NCBI GenBank assembly: GCA_036362985.1
Contig: JAYGXS010000008.1
Location: 13,086,143 to 13,150,142, forward strand
Length of the DNA stretch: 64,000 nucleotides
Direction: 5' to 3'
From: Ligula intestinalis
Taxonomy: Eukaryota > Platyhelminthes > Cestoda > Diphyllobothriidea > Diphyllobothriidae
The notes below the pieces were generated by a model. It was not told the DNA's origin. It searched no databases and saw nothing but the letters and a program-made list of their open reading frames with translations. Each line of letters starts with the position of its first letter. Within the stretch, counting starts at the first letter, position 1. Positions 46,946 to 57,020 of the stretch are shown here, piece by piece. The position numbers were made by a program, and so were the translations under genes.

Positions 46946-47335
46946 TTAGCTCTCCTGTCGAATTTTTTCGCGCAACACGATGCAGGCTTCAGGAAGACCG
47001 ATACGCCTGTTAACTGAATCCGCATGCAAGTGCCATGCCTCCTGCAAGAGGCGTAGGATTCGGTCGTCCGACTGATCCAGTATACGTACGTGTTCGAAAT
47101 CGAAGCCATGCTCTGGCATTAATGCGTGACTGGCAACCAACGAAAGCGTGTCATTACCCGCAGATTTGAGCTTAATACACAGTGAGCTGTACCTTTTGTG
47201 ATTCCTTGACAATGAGCTCGCGTGAGTTCGAAATTTCGGGCAAATAAAATACTGGTCCCAGAGAACGTCTTTCTGCTTCTTTAATCTGTTCAAGGCCTGA
47301 CCAACGTAAATCGATTTTTTAGAAAACTCTAACAT
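46946..47335 (-). pseudogene. PLE family D endonuclease, interrupted by a repeat arm
   Basis: A 129-residue open frame on the minus strand. Residues 9-20 IYVGQALNRLKK are the YIG part of GIY-YIG. About 36 residues after that come from the inverted arm. Then NDTLSLVASHALMPEHGFDF, VRILDQSDDRILRLLQEAW and NRRIGLPEAC follow as the normal C-terminal half. The GIY part is missing. The frame survives the arm insertion, possibly by chance. Confidence 0.82.
47203..47241 (+). ncRNA. HHR-like motif, family D right arm
   Basis: Plus strand UUGACAAUGA, stem II AGCUC/GAGUU around GCGU, GAAA followed by UUUCGGGC and AAATAAAATAC. It points away from the EN, opposite to the left-arm copy. Confidence 0.4.
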
Positions 47336-47499
47336 TCCAGCCTCTAGTTAAGTAGATAGAAGAGTAAGTATGCACTATTTTGCTGAGGAATCGTAAAATT
47401 AAAAAAACGAAGACAGTATTGCGCCGAAAAAATGAGACAAAAAGTCCGACAGTGGTCCTGCAGAAGCAGACATTTCACGTCAATGGGTTTTGGTGGCTA

Positions 47500-48420
47500 G
47501 AATGATGGCATCTTAACGAGCTTTTTGCCGACTGTCTTTGATACTCATACTGCCAAACGATTGGCTTTAGTTTGTGCATACATCAGGAAAAATTCCTATG
47601 AGGTTACCAATATCGCGACATAAAAAAGGTCAATATTTTCAAGTAAAGCTTGGAGTGTGATGAATATGACGGAAATGTAACTTGATGCATTTTCTCTATT
47701 TAAATGGAATGAAAGATCAATTCATAATGACGAAACTCTGCACGGCACAAATGCTTATAAAAATTGCGTCTTTTGAAAAAACGAATAAGTGCACACAACA
47801 AGTGTTGATAAACGAAGTATCCACACTGGATTCACCGAACCCTTGTGGGTAGACATCGTCCTATCGCAACGTTCGGTCGCTCAAAGCACAGGAGAAAAAT
47901 GTATCTGAGGCTCTTAGCCCAATATTGGTCCTATACGAGTCGACTTGTCATATAATATGAGTTTTAAGGCCAGCATAGCGACAGTTTAATGAGTTTTTTT
48001 CCCAGCTGCCTTTCATACTCATACTGTGAAAATGTTACCGCATTTTCTTTATGCACCAGAGCTAAATCTCTGAGGTGTCTAAGATCTCGACGTAAGTTGG
48101 CTTAACATTTGGATGTAAAGGTTGCAGTCTGATAAATCTGTTGAATTATTATACTATAGAATCTGAAGAGAATGTAACTTGACTTTTTTCCCTGATTTTA
48201 AATAAAATTAAATATAAGAAAATTTTTCTGAGTATGTTTCGTTACAAAGCTTCGTGCGGCACAACTTCTTACGCAAATAGAGTCTTTTGCAAAATAAATA
48301 ACTGCATATTATGTTTTTTCGAATACGCAGAACTTCCATTGATTCACTGAAACCTGCTGAGTATACATCGTCCTGTCGTTATTTTAAGTCTCTCGAAATG
48401 CAAGAGATAATGTATTCCAG
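47500..48420 (+). repeat. Tandem duplication within family Z, period about 470-510 bp
   Basis: 47500-47930 and 47965-48400 share, in order, TTTTTGCCGACTG/TTTTTCCCAGCTG, ATACTCATACTG, TGTAACTTGA, CGGCACAA, GTCTTTTG.AAAA, GATTCAC.GAA and ATCGTCCT.TCG. Indels change the spacing. Confidence 0.65.
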
Positions 48421-48732
48421 TTCTGAGTTCTCCAGTTGGAGTTTCCAAATTCCCGTGGAGCTTGGTATAGTATATGATAAAGAGTTTCCAGCAAATCGCA
48501 CTTAAAAGATCATTTACAGTTTGGCAAGCACGCCCATTTTAGCCCTCTGACAGTCAGAATGATAACTCTCGTTTTAGCCATCCAATGAAACAAAGTAAAA
48601 TAACACAGCCGTTGACGTTTAATTACCTCAAATGCACGCCTACTCAGCTTGAGTGGTTACCGGAGCCTAGGCACTCTGACAATTTTCAATTTCGTATAAA
48701 TCGAAAGGCAGGCATCCCAAGAAATGTAATTT
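48333..48732 (+). repeat. Repeat family Z, copy 2, host of the elongin C retrocopy
   Basis: TATACATCGTCCTGTCG, AAGTCTCTCGAAATGC, GATAAAGAGTTTCC, TTGGCAAGCACGCC, ATGAAACAAAGTAA, GCTTGAGTGGTTA.CGGAG, and the end CGTATAAA.CG.AAG.CAGG, which matches 52879-52916. Homology stops at about 48732, eight bases before the elongin C ATG. Confidence 0.7.
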
Positions 48733-48740
48733 GCGGGCGT

Positions 48741-49097
48741 ATGTCAACTGCAAAGAATGAAAATGGGGGTGAGAACATGTATGGCGGAGCTGAAGGTCCG
48801 GATGCTATGTACGTTAAACTAGTTTCTTCGGATGAACACGAATTCTACATTAAGCGTGAATTCGCTCTTACCAGTGGCACAATAAAGGCTATGCTGTCGG
48901 GTCCTGGCCAATTTCAGGAAAACGAAACTAACGTTGTCTACTTCAGACAAATCCCGTCGCATGTTTTACAAAAAGTCTGCAGCTACTTCGCCTACAAGGT
49001 TCGCTACAGCAACAGTTGTTCGGAGATTCCGGAGTTTCCAATCGCACCGGAAATATCCCTGGAACTGCTGATGGCTGCCAACTTTCTGGATTGTTGA
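48741..49097 (+). CDS. ELOC: Elongin C, intact intronless copy (retrogene or processed pseudogene)
   Basis: An uninterrupted 118-residue ORF is full-length against the ~112-residue family. Elongin C is the SKP1-like adaptor linking elongin B and BC-box proteins (VHL, SOCS-box) to Cullin-2/5 ubiquitin ligases, and is also part of the elongin transcription factor. Family blocks are all present: [17 protein letters not shown], then [36 protein letters not shown], then [10 protein letters not shown] and the C-terminal [12 protein letters not shown] used in BC-box binding. The start is chosen because homology begins just after it; an upstream ATG at 48585 would add repeat-derived sequence. No intron, a 3' UTR with AATAAA at 49240, and a 23-A run at 49267 show retroposition. 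No promoter is evident; expression is unknown. Confidence 0.95.
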   Translation: MSTAKNENGGENMYGGAEGPDAMYVKLVSSDEHEFYIKREFALTSGTIKAMLSGPGQFQENETNVVYFRQIPSHVLQKVCSYFAYKVRYSNSCSEIPEFPIAPEISLELLMAANFLDC

Positions 49098-49239
49098 CTC
49101 TCCGTTAAGCTCCCATTCGGCTAACACATACTCCGCCCGCCTATCTTCTAAGTTCACCCAGTGCCCCACCACTCCCTGTAGGCGGGAGAGGGGGAGTTTT
49201 TCTCTCAGCGTTCTTTTGTTGTTGTTTGAGCATCAGGCA

Positions 49240-49289
49240 AATAAAGTTGTGCATTGGCGAATCCTCAAAAAAAAAAAAAAAAAAAAAAA
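49240..49289 (+). other. Polyadenylation signal and encoded poly(A) tract of the elongin C retrocopy
   Basis: AATAAA at 49240-49245, then 23 consecutive A at 49267-49289, 21 nt downstream. A pure tract of this length without interruptions points to a recent insertion. A clean target-site duplication could not be identified by eye. Confidence 0.92.
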
Positions 49290-51061
49290 GAATGCCTTTC
49301 CATGAAATTTTCAATTTAATATGTTCTCTTCTGTGGGTAAATGACCGTATATAGTAACTAGCGTACCTCATGAATTTTACGGATTATTACTAGAAAATAT
49401 CTTGTACACATAAGCAGCCCAAAGTCTTACAGGAGTACAGTGAACATCGCAATAAAACACAAGACATATGGCGGCCTATCCAGTAATATTGCCTGGTTTA
49501 GAAGTAACAGTTATTTCTTCAGGTTGTAAATTTTCTCGGATATGTGAGACTAATGCAACCAGAGTTTTAGTTCAAAGGGTCGGCTGGGACGTCACCATAA
49601 TACGATATTTGATACGAACACATGTAGGCATGCCGGGCAGGGACAAATTCATTAAGATGGAATTGCGGGATTTAATCGTTAAAGCACCACTTTATGTATA
49701 CTAAGAGGAATTACTCTCCGTACCACTTCGTTCTTTGTATTTCTGGTTTTTAAGAACGACGAAATTAACATCGTTTTCCTTATATGCTTTCCCTTGTCTT
49801 CAGTCAATTGTCTTCAATAAAAATTGTGTTTTATGAGCTTGCTTAAATCTTATAAAATAAGACCGTTTTTAAAAGTATTTACCTCAATAGTGACATTTTT
49901 TCTGCAGCTGTGTTTTTGGGTCATAGTTTTAGAATCACTTAAGAATGTCAACTCATTACCGATAAAATAAACGTGCACAAGAGAAGTCGTGAATGGATAT
50001 GCCTAAGATTTATTTTAAAAAAATATTTCTACAACAAATTGCCTCTTGAAAATGTACGTTTCGTAGATATTTCGCCGTCGAATAGCTATGTACTTTACCC
50101 TTGCTACGGCCTTAATCAAGATTAAAAATGGGATATTTCGGCCTTAGATATGGCGTGGATTATCAGCGTACTTCACATTTTTTAAAGATTTGGTTAAGCC
50201 AAAAATGGGAAAGTCCGACTTGTTTCTGTCTTTTCTGATAATTGGGGAAAACACTTCAGCAGAAGCTGAGAGCACTCACTTTTCTGTGTATACAAGAGCA
50301 GTTTTCAGTATATTTGTTTACTTCTTGGTTTCGTCATTGGATTGTAAAAACAAGCCAGATTGGTACAATATACGTTTAGGATTTTTTGTAAACGGATAAT
50401 TTTCTGCCCGTTCGTTTTAAATTTCCATATTCTTTCAGTCTCCAAGGTAAATAGAAACAATTTTGACATCGCTTGCGTACAGTGTGAAAGGGAAAAGCGA
50501 CGATTTTTCACGGTCGCTTATAAATACGACTGTGAGTCTGATTTGGGTGTAACCAACTACAGCACAGCTGCACGTGTGTTTTGCTTAATTTAATGGCAAA
50601 AAACGTAACAAATAAGAACAGCATAATTTTATAAACTGAATCTGATCTCGTTTCCCCAAAAATGTCATGTTTGCATGCTTACGTTTGCCTTATTATCATG
50701 ACGGTTGAACAACACTCCCCGTCCTGTGAAAAATATACGTAACACTTTTCTGACTTATATTAATGTTCTCTAAGAATATAAAAGCGCATAAGCAACATTT
50801 TTTCGTAGGCAGCGTTTGATAGCGTAGTAAACTCCTCGTACATAGAGAAACTTTAGATTTTGCGAAATTCCGCACCTTGTTCCGTTCAGAATACTTATCT
50901 GATCTGAACTCTGTCCTAGTAAACAGCATTTTGAACCTCAGGTTAATTCAATGAATAAAATAAACAAACTCAACTGCGTGTTAAATCACCCACTCAAATT
51001 TTCAGCTTTACATTTAGATAATTACTGAAAATTGGCGTTAAGCGATTTAAAGTGTAGTTAA
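49290..51061. other. No recognised gene
   Basis: Right after the poly(A) a short stretch (TTTTCAATTTAATATG..GTGGGTAAATGACCG) resembles family Z sequence at 51350-51390. The rest is AT-rich without supported features. Confidence 0.45.
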
Positions 51062-51395
51062 ATGCAAAGGAATTATATTTCAGTTACGAAGTCCTCCAGC
51101 TCAATTAGCCAACAGAGTGGTGTGTTTTGTATGAAATATGCAAAAGTGTTTCCGGGAAAATCACGCTTGAATGACCATCTGCATTTGGACAGGCACGCTA
51201 GCAAGCCTATTATTAGGCAACAGGCTGTGAAGCAGGAAGTTAGCCACCCCAAAACAACAATAATTGAAGCGAGCCGTTGACTGCTCATTGCTTAAACTGC
51301 ACGCCAAGTACTATATAAGCTTGAGTGGTTATCGGAGACTGGTGATACTGACAACTTTCCATTCAATACGCTTTCTACTGTGCCTAAATGGTCGT
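51062..51395 (+). repeat. Repeat family Z, copy 3, best-preserved C2H2 finger relic
   Basis: An open 72-codon frame (51062-51280) contains FCMKYAKVFPGKSRLNDHLH followed by LDRH and ASKP. Spacing is that of a C2H2 zinc finger (C-x2-[C]-x3-F-x5-L-x2-H-x5-H then linker), but the second Cys is Tyr, so it could not bind zinc normally. Downstream words (GAGCCGTTGAC, AGCTTGAGTGGTTATCGGAG, GACAACTTTCCATT) are shared with copy 2. Suggests a decayed exon or retrocopy of a zinc-finger gene that was multiplied. Confidence 0.6.
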
Positions 51396-52179
51396 TTCAA
51401 ATGCTGTTGTTGTTATTGCAACTATTTATCTCAGAACTAGGAAAACAAAGGTAGGGACCCTACATACTCAAATATCATGCCAGTATTATACAGGAACGAA
51501 ATACTGTGGTGTAATGAAGGAAACAGTTCAATTTCCAGGTGTCTGCATGGATGAGTAAGAAGACTCGTCGAGCACCGGATCAATTGGTTCATTGTCCTGA
51601 ACATTTGACGTCTTACAGGAGTCCATCGTCAGACATACACAAGCAGCAACCAAAAGGAGGTTGATTATAGTGCTCAATGACTGTTACTTAGCGTATACCA
51701 CTACAATCACCCCCCTCCACCCTGGTCACTTTTGTTAGCTGTTTCGTACCCCTTGACGCTCTGATGATCACTGGCAGTTGGTTAGCCTAAGGCCTCTATG
51801 ATTACACTCCGTTGAGTTGCTGCTTATTTTCTCTGAAGATGAACTCCTCTAAGCGTTCGAAAACTAAGGACAATGAATCAATCGATCCAGTGCTTAGCAA
51901 GTCTTCTTCTTTATACTTACTGTGGTATAAGTTATGTTTGTCACTTTCCCAAAACGTTTCGCAAAATTGGCGCAGACAGCACTTGTTATTCAAGATATAT
52001 TTTTATCCGCAAATTTTAACACGCACTCGTCAAAAAATAGCAGTTAATTCATTCCTAAAGAATATTTCGCTGGTAGATTGTGTGTTGCTTTTTCTCTACT
52101 TGTCCATAAAGTAAAAAGTTACAGTTAATTCGGAGTAACACGGCACATGCGTAATTAATTTAATTACAAAAATAAAGCC
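51396..52179. other. No recognised gene
   Basis: A 100-codon frame at 51812-52114 is Lys/Ser-rich without a motif. Nothing supported. Confidence 0.4.
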
Positions 52180-52530
52180 CATTGAAGGCTAGATCGACAC
52201 CTACCGGCCTGAAAGGAAAATAGATAGATTTCGAGTTCAACTATCACACACCTTATCAATACGAATCACGGAATCTGGCAAAGAGAGTGCCTGAACAAAA
52301 ACCGGTCGGAATAGATGGATTTTGAGTTCTGTTCTCGCACACCTTATTAATACGAATCACCAAATCAGTTTCAGCAAAGCCTTTCAGGTTTTCTGCCGGA
52401 CACCAGCCAACTTATCTAAGGGCCTACGCCAACGGGTACCAACAACAGCCGATGCAGCAGCTAAATTGCTAGCGAATTACGTACTGTGCTGTCAGAAGAC
52501 GCTTATGCGGGTGCATCTTCTTCTGTAGCC
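52180..52530 (+). pseudogene. PLE family N endonuclease fragment with an internal tandem duplication
   Basis: RHLPA near 52187, then SSSTITHLINTNHGI (about 52231-52275), then the same block again as LSSVLAHLINTNHQIS (about 52322-52370), SKAFQVF, PANLSKGLRQRV, DAAAKLLANYVLCCQKTLMRV. It is the C-terminal half of the family N EN; compare 10550-10650 (minus). The 91-bp duplication doubles the HL.NTNH block. Stops and truncation make it a fossil. Confidence 0.8.
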
Positions 52531-52870
52531 GACACCAATGCCAGAAGGTGAACAAAGGCCGCCCCCACTCCCCTCCCCATGAACGTGCACGTGAAAAAAA
52601 ATATCACTCCGCGAACTCGACCCTGCCCATTACTAACAGCTTGCCCTATCTTCCTTCACCTTATTGCAAGAGCCTCTACGTGCCGATCTTGTAATTTAGT
52701 TGGCGTGGGAAAAATAAATTTTAATTTATAAAGACTGTCCAATTATCCTATTTTCATTTTCCATGCAATCGTACAGGTCCAGTTCAGGTCAGCGGCCGAA
52801 AACATGTCGAAAAACGTTTTATATAAAATATTCATAAATTCTTCCAAATCCCAGATCGCTGACAGTAACA
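52531..52870. other. Probable family N tail and unassigned sequence
   Basis: CCCCCACTCCCCTCCCC resembles the C-rich tails of other family N copies. No HHR core found. Confidence 0.35.
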
Positions 52871-52916
52871 AAAATGTTTCGTATAAACCGGAAGCCAGGC
52901 ATCCCAATGAATGTAA

Positions 52917-53013
52917 TTTCAAGGAAAGACGTTCTTTGGGACACGGGGGATCGAGTGTCGAAAATTAACTGGACGAATTTACTCATTTTATCAAAGAACG
53001 TCTTTCCTTGAAA
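52917..53013. repeat. Perfect 22-bp inverted repeat (hairpin)
   Basis: 52917-52938 is the exact reverse complement of 52992-53013, with a 53-nt loop. The left arm follows directly on the family Z end that also borders the elongin C insertion (52879-52916 versus 48695-48732). Confidence 0.85.
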
Positions 53014-53567
53014 GTAACGAACATGGTCAATATTATTTGTATGTTTCTTTTGCCGAGCATTCCTTGGTCGTTTAGACAACGCATAGCCAATACAAGATTC
53101 AAAGATAAGATTATGATAAGATGAGTTTAGATTATGAACTGTCTTCAACGTGTTCAAAAGGAATTTCACCTGTGGGTTCAGGAATAATGTTTTACCTACC
53201 TACAGCTGCATATTCAAGCACACTGCTCAAAAACATACTGCATACCTTTTCCCACAATGGAATCATACCTTTTCTATAACTTGCATCACATAATTTTGTT
53301 CGTGTATAATATCGGGCATCTAGCATGCTGTTTGATCCCATGGGGCTCCTACCTTGGCTCTTTAACTGTTGCGAAATGGTTCTTTGCATTTTTGGAGGAA
53401 ATAGTTCCAGTGACAGCAATGTTTTATACAACTATACCGAGGACACTTGCACTGCAAGTCGTTTGAATTGGCGGGCTCCAGTTTGCAGTTTTGGCGATAA
53501 AATGTTGGCGATTTTGCTCCGTTACGAGGCTGATTTAATTTTCTGAGTGCCAGAAACCTAAAAATAG
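53014..53567. other. No recognised gene
   Basis: Overlapping small frames on both strands (53192-53619). No motif. Confidence 0.4.
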
Positions 53568-53815
53568 GCTGGCTTGCGTGCTTGCCAGTGGTCATTCGAG
53601 CGTGGTTATCCGGAAACACTTAATCATTTCCATACAAAGTAGAGCAGGCAGCTGAAAACTGCAACGGCATGAATAGGAAGCTGACATATAGTTTCTTCGC
53701 ATTTCCAGAGACTTAAGGGTGCGACAGGACGATGTATATTCACAGGGGTTTGATGCGTTCAACCTACATACTGCGGGTCTTGTAAAACGTACTATGCAGT
53801 TAATTATTTTGCAAA
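53568..53815 (-). repeat. Repeat family Z, copy 4, minus strand
   Basis: Minus strand: ATACATCGTCCTGTCGC, TTAAGTCTCTGGAAATGC, CTACTTTGTATGGAAATGAT, GTTTCCGGATAACCACGC, TCGAATGACCA and GGCAAGCACGCAAGCCAGCC. Same order as copies 1-3, with a decayed finger-like segment. Confidence 0.68.
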
Positions 53816-54639
53816 ACACATTACTTTTGGAGCGTTTGTGGCGTTCAAATCATTGGTACGAAGTAGATACATTATTTCAAATTGAGAACACACGTCACTT
53901 TAGATAACTTCCACAACTACAGTTTGATTATCGAATAGAATGATTCAGCCTTCCTGCTCCAATGTCCAAAGCCTTACGTCTATCAAGTCGCGAAGTCGAT
54001 AACCTAATAATTTTTTTGCTTTTATTTTACGCAATTAAGTGTATCGGAAAGTCTTGAAAATGATTAGCGGTTTTAAGAAAATAAATTGTCCAAAATTTTT
54101 CATACGATTTAAATTATTTAATGAAAGTATTTAATGTCGCTACCAGAGGGCTTGTGAATTCTGTCTGTATAAAATATGTGTTCTTTTGGTTTATTTATTG
54201 ATATTTCAACCTGCGTTGAGAAATTATTTTAGACCCCAACATTCTGTGCCTATTTAAATTTCCTCCGGGCACCAATGCAAATTCAACTATAAAAGGCATG
54301 CACACAAATATTCTACGTTTGAGCATGTGTTAGACGAGTTCGTCTTCTTTGAATTCCTTTCGCGAAGCAACAATGTTGTGTATTCTGAAATGTTTATGTA
54401 CGCATTATATTATCAGCAAAATTAATAAATATTAGAAATGAGCTGTCCAGTCCCGTTGATTTGCAACCAAAATTGTAATGAGCCTTTTATAATCTCCTCT
54501 TATATACACGGATCAATTCTATCTTTTTATCATAGTAATTATGTGACTGCGCGCTCTAATTCTGAGCTCTTGGATAAAGTAGAACTTAATTGTCCCTCTA
54601 CTAGATAGGCGAATAACATATATTTATCATTTTTTTCAA
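53816..54639. other. No recognised gene
   Basis: AT-rich. Confidence 0.45.
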
Positions 54640-54700
54640 TGTGCCGTGATAGAGTGTTAAACTCAATGACCAAAGGTGGGACCTTTGTATAAAACGCGAG
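54640..54700 (+). repeat. Fragment of tRNA-derived SINE head
   Basis: GTGCCGTGATAGAGTGTTAA, ACTCAATGACCAAAGGT match the head of 28186-28325 (GTGCCGTGGTAGAGTATTGA, ACTCAAAGACAAAAGGT). The body is not preserved. Confidence 0.55.
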
Positions 54701-55974
54701 ATTCAATGCCTTCAGAATACGTTTATTAGCATGTCTAAAATCGTTTATGCTAAGGATATTTTACTTAAAAATATGTCTATGCACAAACTTTCGCAAAAAA
54801 GAATTCATGCGTACTGCAATTTACGAGGTAGGTAAAATTAGTCCGCAAGCGTACAGAACGAGTATTTATTCTATAATCAACAAACCGTGTTTTCACAATA
54901 ATTTTCATAAGAAGCAGTGCTTTTAAAACCATTCTTAGCTTTTATTGTGACTGCTGTTGAAATATAGGAGTCCGATCTGCTCGAAGTAAAATTCAACACT
55001 TTTAGTTTACGCTGAGTAGGTAAATTAAAGTGAATAGGTGTTTAGATAGATAAAAGCGTGTTCATCTAGATATGTGTTTTTTTTTAATTTGGACAGGTAA
55101 ATTCCACCAGTCTTTAGTTGTACCCCTTGGGCATCTCGGACCGTTCAACCCAAATGACTTTCCTTACACTTGATTTGTTCACCGACAAGCACGGTGCATT
55201 CGTTGTTTGAGTAGAACTGGTATACATCGCCAATTCAGAAAGTTAAGTTTGAACCGCTAGCATGGCTGTTTTTACTACACAATTCGAAACAAAGTTTAAA
55301 TTTTCGAGTTATCGAACGTTTTCTTCCGTTAAGTATAAGCCACTTTTACTCTATAATTATTTTTATTCCTCAGAATGCTAGCACTGGTTGAGAAAATGGA
55401 GCTGGAAATATGAAGATTAACCTGCCTTGGTTACATACTGAATCGCATATAAAAGAGTATTCACAAAAACTGAGAGTTATATTAATTTACCTAAAATCGA
55501 AAAGCTACTTATTATCCTATTTAAAAGAAGAATGACACGTATCGGAAAGATGTGCTTTTACTGATAACCTGTGCTATACACTAATTTTCCATTACATCGT
55601 CATCCTATCCATTATAAGATAATAAGTAAGGTGCCCAGTTACCTCCCTTATCATCTGCGAAGAAGCCAATTCAACTGTGCCGCAAACCTGTCGTTGCAAA
55701 TGGTTAAAACAGTGTTCGTTGAGAGAAAAACAGTGAAATTCTGGTGCAAAAACAGCATTCGCTTTTTAATGAGCGCAAATACTGTCTCCTAGAGGGATTG
55801 CTTGCTTTGTCAGTTAGCAAAGTATCACTGGCCATTAACAACAGTATCGAAGTCCGCCAAAATTATTCTTTTTGATGCCGTGCTTTGTAGCTCCAATGTT
55901 TATCAGCGTACGCGGGATGAAGATTGCCAGTAATAAACCTCTGTCAAGTATCACTTTAAGACGAAGGAACAACC
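54701..55974. other. No recognised gene
   Basis: AT-rich; frame 55571-55792 has no motif or partner. Confidence 0.45.
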
Positions 55975-56018
55975 GACAAGTAGAAGACGAATTGATCGCT
56001 AGGAAAATATGTTTATTT

Positions 56019-56064
56019 GCCTGACTTTTCGAAATCCGTTGCGGATCCATCATCAGAGACATAC
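56019..56064 (-). ncRNA. Best-preserved HHR-like motif, family A left arm
   Basis: Minus strand: UGUCU + CUGAUGA, stem II GGAUCCG/CGGAUUUC around CAA, intact GAAA, then AGUC and AGGC. Stem I GUCU/AGGC pairs. Only defect seen: stem III reads AAGU instead of ACGU, breaking the palindrome. Confidence 0.68.
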
Positions 56065-56368
56065 TCACAAAGCAGTAACAAAAATAGTTTGTGTGTGCAC
56101 TGGCTTTTGCCGTTAAATTTAAAATTACTGAAAAAATCTATAAATGTCTTTGATTGTGCGCTGATTCGTTGTGTCAGCAATGAACATCTAGCCTTGTGGT
56201 GTTGGCATAAATGATGTGGTGGCCTGTGTGTTCCCCTAGCGGTGATTTGCTTTCGTTACCCACGCAACTTCATCAAACGCAGCTTGCAAAAACAAGATGG
56301 CTAACGAAGTCACACGGACCCCAAAAAATTGGGGAGCGATCCCGTGCGTCAAATACATATTGTAGGCT

Positions 56369-56683
56369 GTGGGCCGCCTTCTCGCAGCTCTTGGAGTTGG
56401 AGTCGCACACAAGCCAGAGACAGTCATAAGGCGTCAGATCATGAAACAAAAAGACCCACTGCCACAGCAAGAAACATCTGGAGTCGTCCACAGGATCTGG
56501 TGCAGTTGTGGAGAACGCAGCTTTGTCGAAAAAACTGGCAGGCTTCTCAAGACGCGAATTGCCGAGCACGCTGCAGCAGTGCGGCGAAATTGTGCCAAAT
56601 CTCAAGTTGCGGCTCATTTGATGAGACCCGGCCGCACACTTAAATTTGATGAGGCCGAAATTCTCTCAAGAGTTGACATTTGA
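56369..56683 (+). pseudogene. PLE family A GIY-YIG endonuclease fragment, open frame
   Basis: 104 codons: GRLLAALGVGVAHKPETVIR, RQIMKQKDPLP, SGVVHRIWCSCGERSFVEKTGR (GIY position VHR; YIG position FVE, so the second motif is lost), TRIAEHAAAVRRN, CAKSQVAAH, KFDEAEILSR. Frame is open but begins inside the linker and lacks the last EN block, so it is 5'- and 3'-incomplete. The substituted YIG suggests no nuclease activity. Confidence 0.9.
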
Positions 56684-56976
56684 GTGAGCCAAGAATGAGT
56701 TGTGTCATGGTTCAAGGACCCCCAATGCATCAACAATTGCAACGATTTGCCCAATCAATATTCAGTGGTGAGACAACGTTTGGCTAAAGCAACTCACCGC
56801 TCGGGGAACACACGGGCCACCACATTATTTTAGGCCAACACCACAATGCCAGATGTTCATTGCTGACACAAGAATCAGCGCACAATCAAAGACATTTATC
56901 AATCTTTTCTGTACGTTTACATTTAATGGCAGAAGGCTTTGCACACACAAACTGTTTCTGCTACTGTTCTATGAGT

Positions 56977-57020
56977 ATGTCTCTGATGATGAATCCGCGA
57001 CGGATTTCAAAACTTTAGGC
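56977..57020 (+). ncRNA. HHR-like motif, family A right arm
   Basis: UGUCU + CUGAUGA, stem II GAAUCCG/CGGAUUUC around CGA, then CAAA in place of GAAA, and ACUUU in place of ACGUC, then AGGC. AATAAA at 57022. Core G and cleavage triplet are lost. Confidence 0.6.

Larger units (their letters stand above)
46820..47335 (-). mobile_element. PLE fragment (family D) with inverted HHR-bearing arms
   Basis: 46820-46934 (plus) pairs with the reverse complement of 47160-47274 along about 115 bp: CTCTGG.ACCAGTATTT, TTTGCCCGA, GCGAGCT, AGCTCA, TATTAAGCTCAAATCTGC. Between the arms lies the minus-strand C-terminal EN block. To the right of the arms the minus strand reads IYVGQALNRLKK, the YIG-type part of the EN. 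So one arm sits between YVG and the C-terminal block, and the other follows the EN end. Confidence 0.75.

Noticed and set aside
48585..48740. Upstream ATG extending the elongin C frame by 52 codons
   Set aside because: This part is family Z repeat sequence; elongin C homology begins only after 48741.
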